From NCBI RefSeq assembly GCF_900589395.1, contig NZ_UUIS01000090.1, positions 1-64,000 of the forward strand: a stretch of DNA of 64,000 bases, given 5' to 3'. The translations under genes were made by a program, and so were the position numbers. The stretch is from Pseudomonas viridiflava (GTDB taxonomy: Bacteria > Pseudomonadota > Gammaproteobacteria > Pseudomonadales > Pseudomonadaceae). The notes under the pieces were generated by a model. That model was not told where the DNA came from. It saw nothing but the letters and a program-made list of their open reading frames with translations, and searched no databases. Of this stretch, positions 32,749-42,200 are shown piece after piece. The first letter of the stretch is position 1. Each line of letters starts with the position of its first letter.

Positions 32749-33317
32749 CAGGCGTGCCCTGCCTGGGTCGACAGCAGGCTCAGGTTCACGCCCAGGCGGG
32801 CAGCGGCAGCGTTGAGGCGCTGTTCACTGTCGGTCTCGAACAGGATGGCGGGGTCGAACGGGCAGGTCAGCCAGGCATTGGCGGCCATTTCGGCCTCCAG
32901 CTGGCCGGCATCCCAGCCGGCATAGCCCAGGGTGATCAGGCTCTGGGCCGGGCCGGTGCCGTCGGCAATGGCGAACAACACGTCAAGCGAGGTCGACAGC
33001 GAGACGCCGCCCAGGTCGACGGTGGCCTGGAAGACCGGCCCGCTGGGGTGCAGCACAAAGCCGCGATCAGTCTGCACCGGGCCGCCGGAATGAATACGGA
33101 TCTGCTGGCAGCGCACCGGCGGCAACTCTTCGGGGCGCAATTGCTCCAGCACGTCGGCCAGGGTCAGGTCCTGGGCACGGTTGATGACCAGCCCCATGGC
33201 GCCTTCGGCATTGTGCTCGACGATGTAGGTCAGGGTCTGGGCAAAATGCGGATCGTCCATGTGCGGCATGGCAATCAGGAATTGATGCTTGAGGTAACTC
33301 GCAGTGACGTTTTTCAT
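32748..33317 (-). CDS. algH: YqgE/AlgH family protein
   Basis: A 189-residue member of the YqgE/AlgH family (DUF179). The start MKNVTASYLKHQFLIAMPHM and the segments MGLVINRA and GYAGWDAGQLEAE are typical. In P. aeruginosa the gene affects alginate production, but the biochemistry is unknown. The start at 33317 gives the family N-terminus; the open frame to 33416 is not supported. It is coupled to ruvX downstream. Confidence 0.93.
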   Translation of the reverse strand: MKNVTASYLKHQFLIAMPHMDDPHFAQTLTYIVEHNAEGAMGLVINRAQDLTLADVLEQLRPEELPPVRCQQIRIHSGGPVQTDRGFVLHPSGPVFQATVDLGGVSLSTSLDVLFAIADGTGPAQSLITLGYAGWDAGQLEAEMAANAWLTCPFDPAILFETDSEQRLNAAAARLGVNLSLLSTQAGHA

Positions 33318-33425
33318 GGCGCCTAGTGTGGCGCTGCCGGCGGGCGCTGACAACTGCCACTTATGGCAGCGCGCGCGCCCGAACCTCAATTGCGTGGTGC
33401 TGCCATTCCCGGCCAACGCGGATCG

Positions 33426-33452
33426 CCGCCCGACGGATCGCCGCTCGGGCGG
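33426..33452 (-). terminator. Stem-loop after tonB
   Basis: Perfect 8-bp arms (CCGCCCGA / TCGGGCGG) with an 11-base loop, 5 bases after the tonB stop. No T-run, so a weak or factor-dependent terminator at most. Confidence 0.4.
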
Positions 33453-33457
33453 GGGGC

Positions 33458-34360
33458 TTAATTGCTGGACAGCTTGTCGCCGCGGGCAAATTTCCAGGTG
33501 CGGATGATCTCCAGGCGGTCAATGTCGGCCAGGTCGCCGCTGAACGGCGCAAAAGGCGCGGCCAGGCGCACGATGCGCTGGGCCGCCTGGTCCAGCAACG
33601 GCTGACCGGAGGATTCCAGCACCAGCACTTCGTACAGCGAACCGTCACGATTGATCGACACCAGCAGGCGCAGGCTGCCGTAGATCTGCTGGCGCCGTGC
33701 CTCCTCGGGGTAGTTGAGGTTGCCGACCCGCTCGACTTTCTTGCGCCAGTCGTCCTTGTACCAGGCGCCTTTGTCGCGCATGGTCGAGGCCGCATTGAGG
33801 CGGTGGATCTTGGGCCGCTTGGCATACCGCTGCTGTTCGTTCGACAGCTCGGCTTCGAGGCTGGCAATTTCATTGCTCAACTGCGCACTGTCGAACGTCG
33901 GGGCTTCCCGCGGCTTGGGATCAGGCTTGACCTCTTCGCGACGCGTGATGGTCTTTTCCCTGGCCGGCGCCACGGTTGCCACGGCGGCCTTGGGGGCTTC
34001 CTGTTTCTGCACCGCCTTGCTGGCCGGCGGCGGGGTGACCTTGTTGATCTCGGTGTCCTGGAAGGGCGCCAGTTCGGTGGTCTTGAGCGTCTTGGCCGCA
34101 TCCAGTGTGCCGCTGCCCTGCTGATTGTCCTGGGCCAGGAAATCGGCTTGCTCGGGTGCTTTTTCGCTTTTGAACGTGGCCAGGGTGATTTCCAGGGTCC
34201 GGGATATCTGCTCGGGCTTTACATAGGTAAACCCCACCCCGAGGATCACGGCCAGGTGGATCAGGGCGGCGATCAGCAGGGTAAAGCCCAGCCGATCGCG
34301 CGAACGCACGCCGCCGCGCGGCGGTTCGATCAGGAGCGGGTTGTGGGCCATTGCTGTCAT
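33458..34360 (-). CDS. tonB3: TonB family energy transducer (TonB3-like)
   Basis: A 300-residue periplasm-spanning TonB protein. One N-terminal membrane anchor (LGFTLLIAALIHLAVILGV, about 24-42), a long Lys/Glu/Ala-rich linker with PKPREAP and a coiled-coil-like stretch near 165-185, then a C-terminal TonB domain with YPEEARRQQIYGSLRLLVSI. The place between algH and gshB, beside pilGHIJ, matches tonB3 of P. aeruginosa, which is needed for twitching. No ExbB/ExbD genes are adjacent. The start could be the ATG three codons later. Confidence 0.85.
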   Translation of the reverse strand: MTAMAHNPLLIEPPRGGVRSRDRLGFTLLIAALIHLAVILGVGFTYVKPEQISRTLEITLATFKSEKAPEQADFLAQDNQQGSGTLDAAKTLKTTELAPFQDTEINKVTPPPASKAVQKQEAPKAAVATVAPAREKTITRREEVKPDPKPREAPTFDSAQLSNEIASLEAELSNEQQRYAKRPKIHRLNAASTMRDKGAWYKDDWRKKVERVGNLNYPEEARRQQIYGSLRLLVSINRDGSLYEVLVLESSGQPLLDQAAQRIVRLAAPFAPFSGDLADIDRLEIIRTWKFARGDKLSSN

Positions 34361-34457
34361 GGGCGATTGGGCATCATTGGAGCCTGTAGGTCAGGTACGT
34401 GTTGCAGGTCGCACATGATAACGCAGTGAAAGCTACACGCCATGAGCGGCACGCAAC

Positions 34458-34496
34458 AAGCTGCAAGCCACAGCCGGACCGCTCTGCTTGCAGCTT
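34458..34496. repeat. Inverted repeat between gshB and tonB
   Basis: Perfect 11-bp arms (AAGCTGCAAGC / GCTTGCAGCTT) with a 17-base loop, 20 bases after the gshB stop. This resembles intergenic dyads common in Pseudomonas and may stabilise or end the gshB transcript. Confidence 0.55.
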
Positions 34497-34515
34497 ATGG
34501 CTTGGCGCTTATGCC

Positions 34516-35469
34516 TTACCGCGCCTGAAGCTTCTTCTCGATCGCATCCATCAGCAGGCTGCCGATCCGGGTACCGAAGGCATTGTCGATCTCGCGGATG
34601 CAGGTCGGGCTGGTGACGTTGATTTCGGTCAGGTGCTCGCCGATCACGTCCAGGCCGACGAACAGCAGGCCTTTTTCGCGCAGGGTCGGGGCGACCTGGG
34701 CCACGATCCAGCGGTCGCGCTCGGTCAGCGGGCGGGCTTCGCCACGGCCGCCGGCGGCCAGGTTGCCACGGGTTTCGCCGGCGGCCGGGATGCGTGCCAG
34801 GCAATACGGCACCGGCTCGCCGTCGATCACCAGGATGCGCTTGTCGCCGTCCTTGATCGCCGGCAGGTAACCCTGGGCCATGATCTGCTGAGTGCCGTTC
34901 AGGGTCAGGGTCTCCAGAATCACTGACAGGTTCGGGTCGCCCGCACGGTGACGGAAGATCGAGGTGCCGCCCATGCCGTCCAGCGGCTTGAGGATGGTGT
35001 CGCCCTGTTGTTCGGTGAACGCGCGCAGGATGTCTGCGCGGCGGCTGACCAGCGTCGGCGGGGTGCATTGCGGGAATTGCGTGGCGAACAGCTTTTCATT
35101 GCAGTCGCGCAGGCTCTGCGGCTTGTTGACCACCAGCACGCCGTCGCGCTCGGCCTGCTCGAGCAGGTAGGTGGCGTAGACGAATTCCATGTCGAACGGC
35201 GGGTCCTTGCGCATCAGGATCACGTCCAGGTCGGCCAGGCCCGTGTCGGCTTCCTCGCCCAGTTCGAACCATCTGGCCGGGTCGGCGAATACGGTCAGCG
35301 GCTTCATGCGGGCGCGGGCCTTGCCGGCGTCCAGGTACAGGTCCTGCTGCTCCATGTAGAACAGCGACCAGCCGCGTTCCTGTGCAGCCAGGAGCATGGC
35401 CAGCGAGCTGTCCTTCTTATAGGAGATGCGCTCGATCGGATCCATGACAATCCCTAGGCGAACACTCAT
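34516..35469 (-). CDS. gshB: Glutathione synthetase GshB
   Basis: ATP-grasp enzyme of 317 residues that adds glycine to gamma-glutamylcysteine. MSVRLGIVMDPIERISYKKD is the family N-terminus, LRKDPPFDMEFVY-like RKDPPFDMEFVYATYL and LKPLDGMGGTSIF mark substrate and ATP binding, and FVGLDVIGEHLTEINVTSP is the metal-binding C-terminal part. The start at 35469 was chosen to match this N-terminus. It is divergent from pilG across 236 bases. Confidence 0.97.
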   Translation of the reverse strand: MSVRLGIVMDPIERISYKKDSSLAMLLAAQERGWSLFYMEQQDLYLDAGKARARMKPLTVFADPARWFELGEEADTGLADLDVILMRKDPPFDMEFVYATYLLEQAERDGVLVVNKPQSLRDCNEKLFATQFPQCTPPTLVSRRADILRAFTEQQGDTILKPLDGMGGTSIFRHRAGDPNLSVILETLTLNGTQQIMAQGYLPAIKDGDKRILVIDGEPVPYCLARIPAAGETRGNLAAGGRGEARPLTERDRWIVAQVAPTLREKGLLFVGLDVIGEHLTEINVTSPTCIREIDNAFGTRIGSLLMDAIEKKLQAR

Positions 35470-35705
35470 GGGCAATATCCTCTGTACGTTGTGGCCGATG
35501 GCCGAAAAACCGTCAGGGTGGCTTGCGCCGTGCCCCTCGGTCAAGAGGCCAGCGCCGCCGGCCTGCGTGCTTGATGGATTGCGTCTGGAGAGTGTGCTAA
35601 AAAGTCACGGCATCCACTGCCTGCCTGGCAGCAGCCTGACAAAGCCCGCCTGCGGGATCATGCAGGCCACCGCCAACATTCGCCGCGGCGACGGAACAGC
35701 CCAAC
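35470..35705. other. gshB-pilG divergent intergenic region
   Basis: 236 bases that must carry the promoters of gshB and the pil-chp operon. I found no convincing -35/-10 pair with normal spacing and no gene. TTGATG (35571) and TAAAAA (35598) are present but 21 bases apart. Confidence 0.35.
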
Positions 35706-36116
35706 ATGTCACAGCACGCCACAGCATTGAAGGTCATGGTGATCGATGATTCGCGGACCATTCGCCGTACCGCCGAAACCATCCTCAAGAGCGCCGGCTG
35801 TGAGGTCATCACGGCGATTGACGGTTTCGAGGCGCTGGCCAAGATCGTCGACCATCATCCGCGCATCATCTTCGTCGACATCATGATGCCGCGCCTGGAC
35901 GGCTACCAGACCTGTGCCTTGATCAAGAACAACCGAGCCTTCAAGGCCACGCCGGTGATCATGCTGTCGTCCAAGGATGGCCTGTTCGACAAGGCCAAGG
36001 GCCGCATCGTCGGCTCCGATCAGTTTTTGACCAAACCTTTCAGTCAGGAAGAACTGCTCAATGCCATCAGGGTCCATGTACCGGGCTTTCTGGGTGTTGA
36101 ACAACATGAATCGTGA
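35706..36116 (+). CDS. pilG: Type IV pilus response regulator PilG
   Basis: A 136-residue single-domain CheY-like receiver. VMVIDDSRTIRRTAE gives the acidic pocket, IIFVDIMMPRLDGYQT holds the phosphorylated aspartate, VIMLSSKD the conserved serine and FLTKPFSQEEL the lysine. PilG is one output of the Chp system and promotes pilus extension and cAMP synthesis in P. aeruginosa. It is the first gene of the cluster. Confidence 0.96.
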   Translation: MSQHATALKVMVIDDSRTIRRTAETILKSAGCEVITAIDGFEALAKIVDHHPRIIFVDIMMPRLDGYQTCALIKNNRAFKATPVIMLSSKDGLFDKAKGRIVGSDQFLTKPFSQEELLNAIRVHVPGFLGVEQHES

Positions 36117-36161
36117 GGCCGGTGGCAGAGGCTGCCGGCTTGCCATCTTTTGGGGAACACC

Positions 36162-36527
36162 ATGGCTCGAATACTGATCGTCGACGATTCGCCGACCGAA
36201 ATGTACAAACTCACCAGCATCCTGGAAAAGCACGGCCACCAGGTGCTGCAGGCCGTCAATGGCGCCGACGGCGTCGCCCTGGCCCGCCAGGAAAAGCCCG
36301 ATGCGGTGCTGATGGACATCGTCATGCCGGGCCTCAACGGTTTCCAGGCCACGCGCCAGTTGACCAAGGACCCTGACACCAGCCCCATTCCGGTGATCGT
36401 GGTGACCACCAAGGACCAGGAAACCGACAAGGTCTGGGCCAAGCGCCAGGGCGCCCGGGACTACCTGACCAAGCCGGTGGACGAAGACACCCTGATCAGG
36501 ATCCTGAACGCCGTGCTGTCCCGCTGA
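36162..36527 (+). CDS. pilH: Type IV pilus response regulator PilH
   Basis: A 121-residue CheY-like receiver, second output of the Chp system. ARILIVDDSPTEMYKL, AVLMDIVMPGLNGFQA (phospho-Asp) and VIVVTTKDQETDK are visible, and YLTKPVDEDTL carries the conserved lysine. In P. aeruginosa PilH counteracts PilG. The start at 36162 removes four non-conserved residues (MGNT). pilI follows after 7 bases. Confidence 0.96.
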   Translation: MARILIVDDSPTEMYKLTSILEKHGHQVLQAVNGADGVALARQEKPDAVLMDIVMPGLNGFQATRQLTKDPDTSPIPVIVVTTKDQETDKVWAKRQGARDYLTKPVDEDTLIRILNAVLSR

Positions 36528-36534
36528 GGGCCCT

Positions 36535-37092
36535 ATGTCCACGCCACCGTCCATGAAGGGTTCGCGCACGGCGTTCGAGTTGCTGTTCGCCATCGACCAG
36601 CGCTGCCGGTCGCTGGCCGCCGGCCTGCCGGCGCAACCGGCGCGCGAGCAGGACTGGAGCGGCATCGGCTTTCGCCTGGGTGAACACCTGTTCGTCACGC
36701 CGATGGGCGAAATCGCCGAAATTCTCAACGAACCACGCTGCACCGCGATGCCCCGGGTCAAACCGTGGGTGCTGGGCATTGCCAACCTGCGCGGGCGCCT
36801 GCTGCCGGTGATCGACCTGTGCAGCTACTTCGGCCATGCCTGCTCGCCGCTACGCAAGCCGCGCCAGGTGCTGGTGGTCGAACAGCCGGAGGTGTTCGCC
36901 GGCCTGCTGGTCGATGAAGTACTGGGCATGCAGCATTTCGACCCGGCCAGCCTGGAGCGCGGCGCCGAGGTGGCACCGACACCGCAGATGGCGCCGTTCA
37001 TCCGCGGGCAATTCATTCGCGAGCAACCCTGGCGAGTGTTCAGCACCCGGGCGCTGGCGCAGTCCCGGGGCTTCATGGATGTGGCGCTTTGA
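36535..37092 (+). CDS. pilI: CheW-like adaptor PilI
   Basis: A 185-residue CheW-domain protein that couples PilJ to ChpA. The CheW core runs from about residue 40 to 180 and contains VLGIANLRGRLLPVIDLCSYFG and GLLVDEVLGMQHFD. It sits between the response regulators and the receptor gene, as in P. aeruginosa. Confidence 0.95.
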   Translation: MSTPPSMKGSRTAFELLFAIDQRCRSLAAGLPAQPAREQDWSGIGFRLGEHLFVTPMGEIAEILNEPRCTAMPRVKPWVLGIANLRGRLLPVIDLCSYFGHACSPLRKPRQVLVVEQPEVFAGLLVDEVLGMQHFDPASLERGAEVAPTPQMAPFIRGQFIREQPWRVFSTRALAQSRGFMDVAL

Positions 37093-37140
37093 TCCGGTCA
37101 ATCCGCTTTACAGGTAAACGTCCAGGCGGGGGCCTGACCC

Positions 37141-39183
37141 ATGGTTGATACCGGCACATTGCAGGGCGGCGCGCGCAGCCGGGCACAGATCATCACGCTG
37201 TTCGTCGCGCTGATCGTGTTCATCATCTTGCTGTTCGCCAATTTCGCTTACCTCAACACGCAGTCGAACTACGAAAAGCAGTACATCGGCCATGCCGGCG
37301 AGCTGCGTGTGTTGTCGCAACGCATTGCCAAGAACGCCACCGAGGCCGCCGCAGGCAAGGCCCAGGCGTTCAGGCTGCTGGCCGATGCGCGCAACGATTT
37401 CGACCTGCGCTGGGGCTACCTGAAAAAGGGCGACCCGGCCACCGGGCTGCCGGCCGCGCCTTCAGGGGTGCGTGACGAGCTGCGCGCGGTGCAGAACGAC
37501 TGGGAGGCGCTGCGCAAAAGTACTGATGTGATCCTGGCCAACGAGCAGACCGTGCTGTCGCTGCACCAGGTGGCCGCCACGCTGGCCGAAACCATCCCGC
37601 AATTGCAGACCGAATACGAAAAGGTTGTCGAAATCCTGTTGCAGAACAACGCCCCGGCCAGCCAGGTGGTCCTGGCCCAACGCCAGGCCTTGCTGGGCGA
37701 GCGCATCTTGGGCTCGGTCAACAAGGTGCTGGCCGGCGACGACACCGCCGTGCAGGCGGCCGACGCCTTTGGCCGCGACGCCAGCCAGTTCGGCCGGGTG
37801 CTCAGCGGCATGCTCGAAGGCAATGCCGACCTGCACATCAGCCAGGTCGAAGAGCGCGATGCGCGGGCACGGCTGAGCGAAATTGCCGAACTCTTCGAGT
37901 TTGTCTCAGGCTCCGTCGACGAAATCCTCGAAACCTCGCCCGAGCTGTTCCAGGTGCGCGAAGCCTCAAGCAAGATCTTCACCACCTCGCAAACCCTGCT
38001 CGACCAGGCATCGACCCTGGCCAACAGCCTCGAACACCTGGCCAGCCGGCGCACGGTCAACTCCATCGGCGGCTATGTCATCGGCTTGCTGGCGCTGATG
38101 TCGATCATCCTCATTGGCCTGGTGATGGTGCGCGAGACCAACCGCCAGTTGCATGAAACGGCACAAAAGAGCGAGCGCAACCAGGCAGCGATCATGCGCC
38201 TGCTCAACGAGATCGAAGAACTGGCCAATGGCGACCTGACCGTGGCGGCCTCGGTGACCGAAGACTTCACCGGTGCCATTGCCGACTCGATCAACTATTC
38301 CATCGACCAGCTGCGCGAGCTGGTGGCGACCATCAACATCACGGCCGAGCAGGTCGCCGCCGCCGTGCAGGATACCCAGGCCACCGCCTCGCAACTGGCC
38401 CGGGCCTCGGAGCACCAGGCGTTGCAGATCAGTGCCGCCTCCACGGCGATCAACGACATGGCGCAGTCGATCGACCAGGTGTCGACCAATGCCTCGGAGT
38501 CCTCGGCGGTGGCGGCCCGTTCGGTGGCCATTGCCAACAAGGGCAACGAAGTGGTGCACAACACCATCGACGGCATGGACAACATCCGCGAGCAGATCCA
38601 GGACACCTCCAAGCGCATCAAGCGCCTGGGCGAGTCTTCCCAGGAAATCGGCGACATCGTCAGTTTGATCGACGACATTTCCGACCAGACCAACATTCTG
38701 GCCCTCAACGCCGCGATCCAGGCCTCGATGGCCGGTGATGCCGGGCGCGGCTTTGCTGTGGTCGCCGATGAAGTGCAGCGCCTGGCCGAACGTTCCTCGT
38801 CGGCCACCAAACAGATCGAAACCCTGGTGCGGGCCATTCAGAACGACACCAACGAAGCGGTGATTTCCATGGAGCAGACCACCAGCGAAGTGGTGCGTGG
38901 TGCGCGCCTGGCGCAAGATGCCGGAGTGGCGCTGGAAGAAATCGAAGGCGTTTCCAGGGTATTGGCCGAGCTGATCGAAAGCATCACGGTCGCCGCCCAG
39001 CAGCAGGCGGTGTCGGCCGGGCAGATTGCGCAGACCATGACCGTGATCCAGCAGATCACCTCGCAGACCACTTCGGGCACATCGGTGACCGCCGAGAGCA
39101 TTGGCAACCTGGCAAAAATGGCCAGCGAAATGCGCCGCTCGGTATCGGGCTTTACCCTGCCGCCTTCCAGGGATCACGCTTAG
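37141..39183 (+). CDS. pilJ: Methyl-accepting chemotaxis-type receptor PilJ
   Basis: A 680-residue transmembrane receptor. First membrane segment at about 14-36 (IITLFVALIVFIILLFANF), periplasmic PilJ-type sensor region to about 305, second membrane segment (YVIGLLALMSIILIGLVMV), HAMP-like linker and a long cytoplasmic coiled coil. The hairpin tip is near residues 540-560 (VADEVQRLAERSSSATKQI). In P. aeruginosa it senses pilin and surface contact. Neither a CheR-like pilK nor chpB is found after it. Confidence 0.95.
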   Translation: MVDTGTLQGGARSRAQIITLFVALIVFIILLFANFAYLNTQSNYEKQYIGHAGELRVLSQRIAKNATEAAAGKAQAFRLLADARNDFDLRWGYLKKGDPATGLPAAPSGVRDELRAVQNDWEALRKSTDVILANEQTVLSLHQVAATLAETIPQLQTEYEKVVEILLQNNAPASQVVLAQRQALLGERILGSVNKVLAGDDTAVQAADAFGRDASQFGRVLSGMLEGNADLHISQVEERDARARLSEIAELFEFVSGSVDEILETSPELFQVREASSKIFTTSQTLLDQASTLANSLEHLASRRTVNSIGGYVIGLLALMSIILIGLVMVRETNRQLHETAQKSERNQAAIMRLLNEIEELANGDLTVAASVTEDFTGAIADSINYSIDQLRELVATINITAEQVAAAVQDTQATASQLARASEHQALQISAASTAINDMAQSIDQVSTNASESSAVAARSVAIANKGNEVVHNTIDGMDNIREQIQDTSKRIKRLGESSQEIGDIVSLIDDISDQTNILALNAAIQASMAGDAGRGFAVVADEVQRLAERSSSATKQIETLVRAIQNDTNEAVISMEQTTSEVVRGARLAQDAGVALEEIEGVSRVLAELIESITVAAQQQAVSAGQIAQTMTVIQQITSQTTSGTSVTAESIGNLAKMASEMRRSVSGFTLPPSRDHA

Positions 39184-39227
39184 GGCCTCAATGATGACCA
39201 TGCACGTTCCCCAGAGCATCCCGCGCC

Positions 39228-42200
39228 ATGCCTGATCGTCACGATTACGTGGCCCTCGAATGGGTCAAGGGTGAGATCGCCGAAACCCTCAGTCAGGCCC
39301 GCCAGGCGCTGGAGGTGTTCGTCGCCGCTGCCGGCAACCTGGCCGCCCTGGATGAATACATCCACGGTGTGCACCAGGTGCAGGGCAGCCTGCAGATGAT
39401 CGAGTTCTACGGCGCCGCCCTGCTTGCCGAAGAAATCGAACTGCTGGGCGTGGCCCTGCGCGAAGGCCGGGTGGGCAGCCAGGCCGAGACCGTGCACCTG
39501 CTCAACCAGGCCATGACCCAACTGCCGCTCTACCTGGAGCGCACCCATGCGGCGCGCCGCGACCTGCCCCTGGTGATCCTGCCGCTGCTCAACGACCTGC
39601 GCGGCGCCCGTGGCGAAAGCCTGCTGTCGGAAACCCGGCTGTTCGCCCCGCAGTTCTATGACATCGACCCGCTGGACGCCCAGACCTTGAGCCTGCGCGA
39701 CAGCCCCGAGCTGCCCGGACAGTTGCGCCAATGGCGCCAGAACCTGCAGAGCGCACTGGCCGGGTTGATGCGCGAACAGGACGTGCAAAGCCATCTGCAG
39801 CAACTGGCCGAGGTGTTCGGCCATCTGGAACACCTGTGTGCCGACGCCCCGCTGGGCGCCTTGTGGCGCATCACCTCGGCGCTGGTCGAAAGCCTGCCGC
39901 CGGCGCGCTTCACCAACAGCCCGGCCCTGCGCAGCCTGCTGCGCGACGCGGACCGCGAACTCAAGCGCCTGACGGTGCAGGGCATCGAGGGCATCAACCA
40001 GCCGGCGCCCGAAGAACTGCTCAAGAGCCTGCTGTTCTACATCGCCAAGTCCGATGGCCGGGCGCCGCGACTGCTGGCGCTCAAGGACGACTACGCGCTG
40101 GACGATGCCCTGCCCGGCAGCGAAGTGGTCGACCAGGAGCGTGCGCGCATGGCCGGTCCCGGCCGCGATGCCATGCGCTCGGTGATCCTGGCGGTGTGCG
40201 CAGGGCTGGTGCGCGCCAAAGAGCGGCTCGATGTGTTCGTGCGCGGCGACCGCCAGCATGTCAGTGAACTCAATGCCTTGCTGGGACCCTTGCGACAGAT
40301 TGCCGATACCCTGGCGGTGCTGGGGTTCGGCCAGCCGCGCAAGGTCATCATCGACCAGACCGGCGTGGTCCAGAGCATGGCCCAGGGGCAGCGCGAGCCC
40401 AACGATGCCGCGCTGATGGACGTTGCCGGAGCGCTGCTGTACGTCGAGTCGACCCTGGCCGGCATGATCGGCGCGGTCGGTGAGACCCGCCGCGAAGAAA
40501 GCCGCCTGCCAACCACCGACCTGACCCAGATTCACCAACTGGTGGTGCGTGAGGCACGGCTGGTGCTGCAACAGGCCAAGGATGTGCTGATCGACAGCCT
40601 GGAGGACACCTGGTCGCCGCAACGCCTGGAACCTCTTTGCGAGCTGCTGGTGCAGGTGCGCGGTGCCCTGGCGATGATTCCGCTGGGCCGGGCCGCCGGT
40701 CTGCTGGCGGCGGCCATCGACTGTGTGCGCCAGGACCTGCTCGGCGCCGCCACGCGGCCGGGCGAAGGTGCCCTGGATGGCCTGGCCGAGGCCCTCAGCG
40801 CGATCGAGTATTACCTGGAACGGATGAACGAAGATCACGAGGCGGCGGGCGATCAGATTCTGGACATGGCCCAGTCCAGCCTGGCACGGCTTGGCCATGC
40901 ACCGCCCGCCCCGGGCACTGAAGCACCTGACGACGACGCCCTTGATGAACCGGTGCCGGCCGCCGGCAATCGGGCCCAGGTGCTGGCCAGCCCGCTGGCG
41001 ACGATCAACCCGCCGGGCCGTGACATGCCGGCCAGCCTGCTGCCGCCCCCGGCCGGCGAGCCTGCCGTGGACGACGAGTTGCGCCAGGTGTTTATCGAGG
41101 AAGCCAACGAGATCCTCGCGGGCCTGCAGCAATCGCAGCCGCGCTGGCTGGTGGCCCTGGCCACGCCGGGCGCCGCCACTCATCAGGCTCTGCGCGAAGT
41201 GCGCCGCGCCTTCCACTCGCTCAAGGGCAGTGGCCGCATGGTGCGTGCCCTGGTGCTCAGCGAGCTGGCCTGGTCAGTGGAAAACCTGCTCAACCGCGTG
41301 CTTGAAGGCAGCGTCCCGGCCGACCAGCCAGTGCGCCAGTTGCTGAGCGAAGTACAGGCCTTGCTGCCGTCGCTGATCGCCGACTTTGCCAACGCAGCCC
41401 AGCGCCAGCGCGACGATGCCGACCGCCTGGCCACCCAGGCGCATCGCTTGGCCGGTGCCAGCGCGCCGGCAGCACCGACGGTCAAGCCGGCCCACGACCT
41501 GGATTCGCAATTGCTGGACATCTTTCGCCAGGAAGCGCTGGGCCACCTGCACGTCATCGACCGCTTTCTCGACAGCGCCGCCCGCCGTGATTCGACGGCC
41601 ATCGGCGACGACCTGCTGCGCGCACTGCACACCCTCAAGGGCAGCGCCTACATGGCCGGCGTGTTGCCGATGGCGGAACTGGCCAGTCCCCTGGATGAGC
41701 TGGTGCGCGAGCTCAAGGCCAACCTGATCGCCATCGAAACCCCCGAACTCAAGCTGCTGCGCGCCGCCGAGCCGCTGTTCTATCAAGGGCTGGAGCAGTT
41801 GGACAGCCAGCCGCTGGCGCCGATTCCGGGCGCCGCCCAGTTGATCGAGACGGCCCGCTCACTGCTCGAACAGCGCCTGGCCGCCGCCCTGCAAGACGCC
41901 CCCGACGGCCTGCCGGTCCGGCACAATCCCAAGCTGATCGCGACCTTCCTCGCCGAAGGCATGGACATCGTGCTGGACGCCGAAAGCCTGTTGCAGCGCT
42001 GGCGCCAGCACCCCGGCGCGCGTCAGGAGCTGACGGCACTGCTCGATGAACTCACCACCCTGGGGCACAGCGCGCACCTGGCCGAACTGCCACAGGTCGA
42101 TGAGCTGTGCGAGGCGCTGCTGGACCTGTATGGCGCGGTGGAAGAAAGCAGCCTGGCGGCCAGCGAACGCTTCTTCGATGAGGCCGGCCATGCCCATGAG

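Noticed and set aside
39180..41216. 678-residue open frame opposite chpA
   Set aside because: His/Gln/Arg-rich composition is typical of an antisense shadow; chpA on the other strand is a clear CheA-type kinase.
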